NCBI GenBank assembly: GCA_002427045.1
Contig: DIPO01000072.1
Location: forward strand, 1 to 6,699
Reading direction: 5' to 3'
Origin: Firmicutes bacterium UBA5486
GTDB lineage: Bacteria > Bacillota > UBA4882 > UBA10575
Length of the DNA: 6,699 nt
Each line of letters opens with the position of its first letter. Within the stretch, counting starts at the first letter, position 1. The notes beneath the pieces were generated by a model. The model was not told the origin of the DNA. It worked only from the letters and a program-made list of their open reading frames with translations, and ran no database searches. Below are positions 5,478 to 6,699 of this stretch, piece after piece. Position numbers and translations under genes: made by a program.

Positions 5478-6032
5478 TCATGGAGACACATCTAACTGCT
5501 CAGGTAAAACTCGAATATATTTAATGACTGATTTGGTTTCCCCTTCTTCATCTTTCCACGTTTCTGTATACAGTATAGTAATGCCTTGGGCAGGTCCTTG
5601 GCTACTCAATGAGACGAGGATCCCAGATTAGCTATCAAGCAGAAAAAGAAGGCCAGCACGGAGGTCAAAGGCAGCCTCCGCAAGCAAGTCCCCCTCTTCT
5701 TCCGTTACCTCGATTCGTATATGGGGGCCCGGTGCAGGCAAAACGGGAGTAGAAAGATAAAACTCCGCTACGGTTTTCCCTTGCGGACGGATCGCAATCA
5801 TCAGTTGATTACCGGGTAGAATCATCCAGTCTTGTGGCGGTGTGATAGTCAGCCACCCCTCCACCCACTGGTCGGTATTATTCTTCAAAAGCAATAAGAT
5901 TTCGGCAAGAGAACCCGGGCGTGGAAAGGGTTTGGTGTATTGCAAAAAGGGCTGGATCTTATCAACTATTCCACCCTCTACCGGGGATAGCACGTGCTTT
6001 TCATTCCTAGTTGAGCGGCTATTTGCTGTCAT
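5478..6032 (-). pseudogene. unrecognised gene interrupted by an in-frame stop, possible beta-sandwich protein
   Basis: The minus strand encodes 134 residues from the ATG at 6032 to a TAA at 5630-5628, ending FDLRAGLLFLLDS. The same frame then stays open for 49 more codons (SGILVSLSSQGPAQGITILY, then TETWKDEEGE) to a TGA at 5480-5478. The downstream part has no convincing start or ribosome site and has coding-like composition, so the simplest reading is one gene of about 184 residues with a premature stop. Alternating hydrophobic strands with many Pro, Gly and Thr (EGWLTITPPQDWMILPG, IRPQGKTVAEFYL) suggest an Ig-like or NEW3-like beta-sandwich, but this is only a fold impression. Its start overlaps the stop of the kinase-like gene (ATGA) and it has a GGGGGAGG-type ribosome site, so the two were co-translated. 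It is more GC-rich than the operon, suggesting a separate origin. A functional 134-residue protein remains possible. Confidence 0.55.
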
Positions 6033-6593
6033 CTTCCTCCCCCTTTCTCAGTAAGGCTCCCCTTATTATGCCTAATGCCCTGCGATGAGCAGTGCGTTAA
6101 TTTTATATCTTGATCAATGATCGCTAAGATTTCATCAACGATCTCCCCGACTTCCCGGTTGGTCGTATCGACTTTTACTGTATCCATCAGCTTATACATA
6201 CCCAGCCGCTCGAGACTCGCTTGAATGTTTGTTCTTCCGTCTTTCTGCATTCTCGCTTTAAGTGCTTCTGGGGCACAGTCTAAGGTAATTTTATATAACC
6301 GGTCAATATTGTTCAGTGATCCCTTTTAAAATCCCAGCCATAATTTCTTCTAAGTGGATAACCCAACTAATTATTATATAATCAAAGCTTGAGTTCTTTA
6401 AAAAATTATTCAATAAAAAATGAATATTCTTCATCACCATCTCTTTGTTTTCTTCGCTGAATACCCAGGGATGCATCATCCAACACCAATCCCCGTCCAG
6501 CCATACGACTTTGTCCAATCTTTGATGAAGTTCCTTACAGACCGTGGTTTTCCCCACACCCATTGTCCCGTTGATGATGATAAGCTTCTTCAT
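6029..6593 (-). pseudogene. P-loop nucleoside/nucleotide-kinase-like protein, frameshifted
   Basis: Two minus-strand frames form one gene. The first, from the ATG at 6593, has a Walker A motif (GTMGVGKTT, residues 9-17), then LDGDWCWMMHPW and IIISWVIHLEEIMAGILKG, and stops at 6305-6303 (TEQY). The second frame contains LNNIDRLYKITLDCAPEALK, RMQKDGRTNIQASLERLGMY, DTTNREVGEIVDEIL and the stop at 6031-6029. That is the normal C-terminal half (lid-like arginines and a terminal helix) of small AAA_18/AAA_33-type kinases. The frames differ by one extra base (or two missing) near 6305-6325; skipping one A after AAAGGG joins them as LKGSLNNIDRLY. The start at 6593 is preferred over the ATG at 6608 because GGAGGGGG (6606-6599) precedes it. 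Upstream (6594-6699) I see AT-rich sequence but no convincing promoter. A sequencing error could also explain the shift. Substrate unknown. Confidence 0.75.
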
Positions 6594-6699
6594 GGCAACC
6601 CCCTCCAAACCCTATTCCCCGTTTTGGGCCGACAACATTTCCTTTCATAAATAATTTTGTGAAACACCTTATTTATTGAGCTATTTGCGATGTCGTAAA

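Noticed and set aside
5842..6054. Plus-strand open frame opposite the interrupted gene at 5478-6032.
   Set aside because: No ribosome site or recognisable features; antisense shadow.
6420..6650. Plus-strand open frame opposite the kinase-like gene.
   Set aside because: Antisense to the clear Walker A coding region; no support of its own.

Overview
The window looks like an accessory region of an AT-rich, low-GC Gram-positive genome (Bacillota; I cannot fix the genus). Shine-Dalgarno sites are strong and purine-rich (GGGAGGG, GGAGGT, GAGGTGGGG), starts include GTG and TTG, and codon use is AT-rich. No phage structural, plasmid replication or housekeeping gene is visible.

Layout. (1) 1-1074, minus strand: one end of an IS3-family insertion sequence, with an intact orfA, an orfB broken by an internal deletion, and a terminal repeat at 1053-1074. 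(2) 1075-1788: about 700 bases without an intact gene. It holds a decayed minus-strand reading frame, a short tandem repeat and, near its right edge, a probable control region with a 19-bp inverted repeat. (3) 1789-5432, plus strand: a compact six-gene operon, the centre of interest. (4) 5433-5477: a short junction between converging genes with no clear terminator. (5) 5478-6593, minus strand: two translationally coupled genes, both damaged. One is a P-loop kinase-like gene with a frameshift; the other is an unrecognised gene interrupted by a stop codon. (6) 6594-6699: their upstream region.

The operon encodes, in order: a small membrane-anchored protein (A); a classical AAA+ ATPase with every motif of a working ATP-driven unfoldase but no fused protease; a second small membrane-anchored protein (B), a paralogue of A; a helical protein with TPR-like repeats; a 66-residue basic protein with a Gly-Tyr/Arg-rich motif; and an M48-metallopeptidase-like protein whose zinc-binding residues appear to be replaced. 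Genes overlap or lie 1 to 32 bases apart, so they are probably co-transcribed.

My inference is a membrane-associated remodelling machine. A and B would place the AAA+ ring at the inner face of the cytoplasmic membrane, the TPR protein would act as adaptor, and the inactive M48-like protein would bind substrate rather than cut it. I do not recognise this gene set as a named system. A role in stress response, membrane-protein quality control or defence is speculation, resting only on the IS and pseudogene surroundings.
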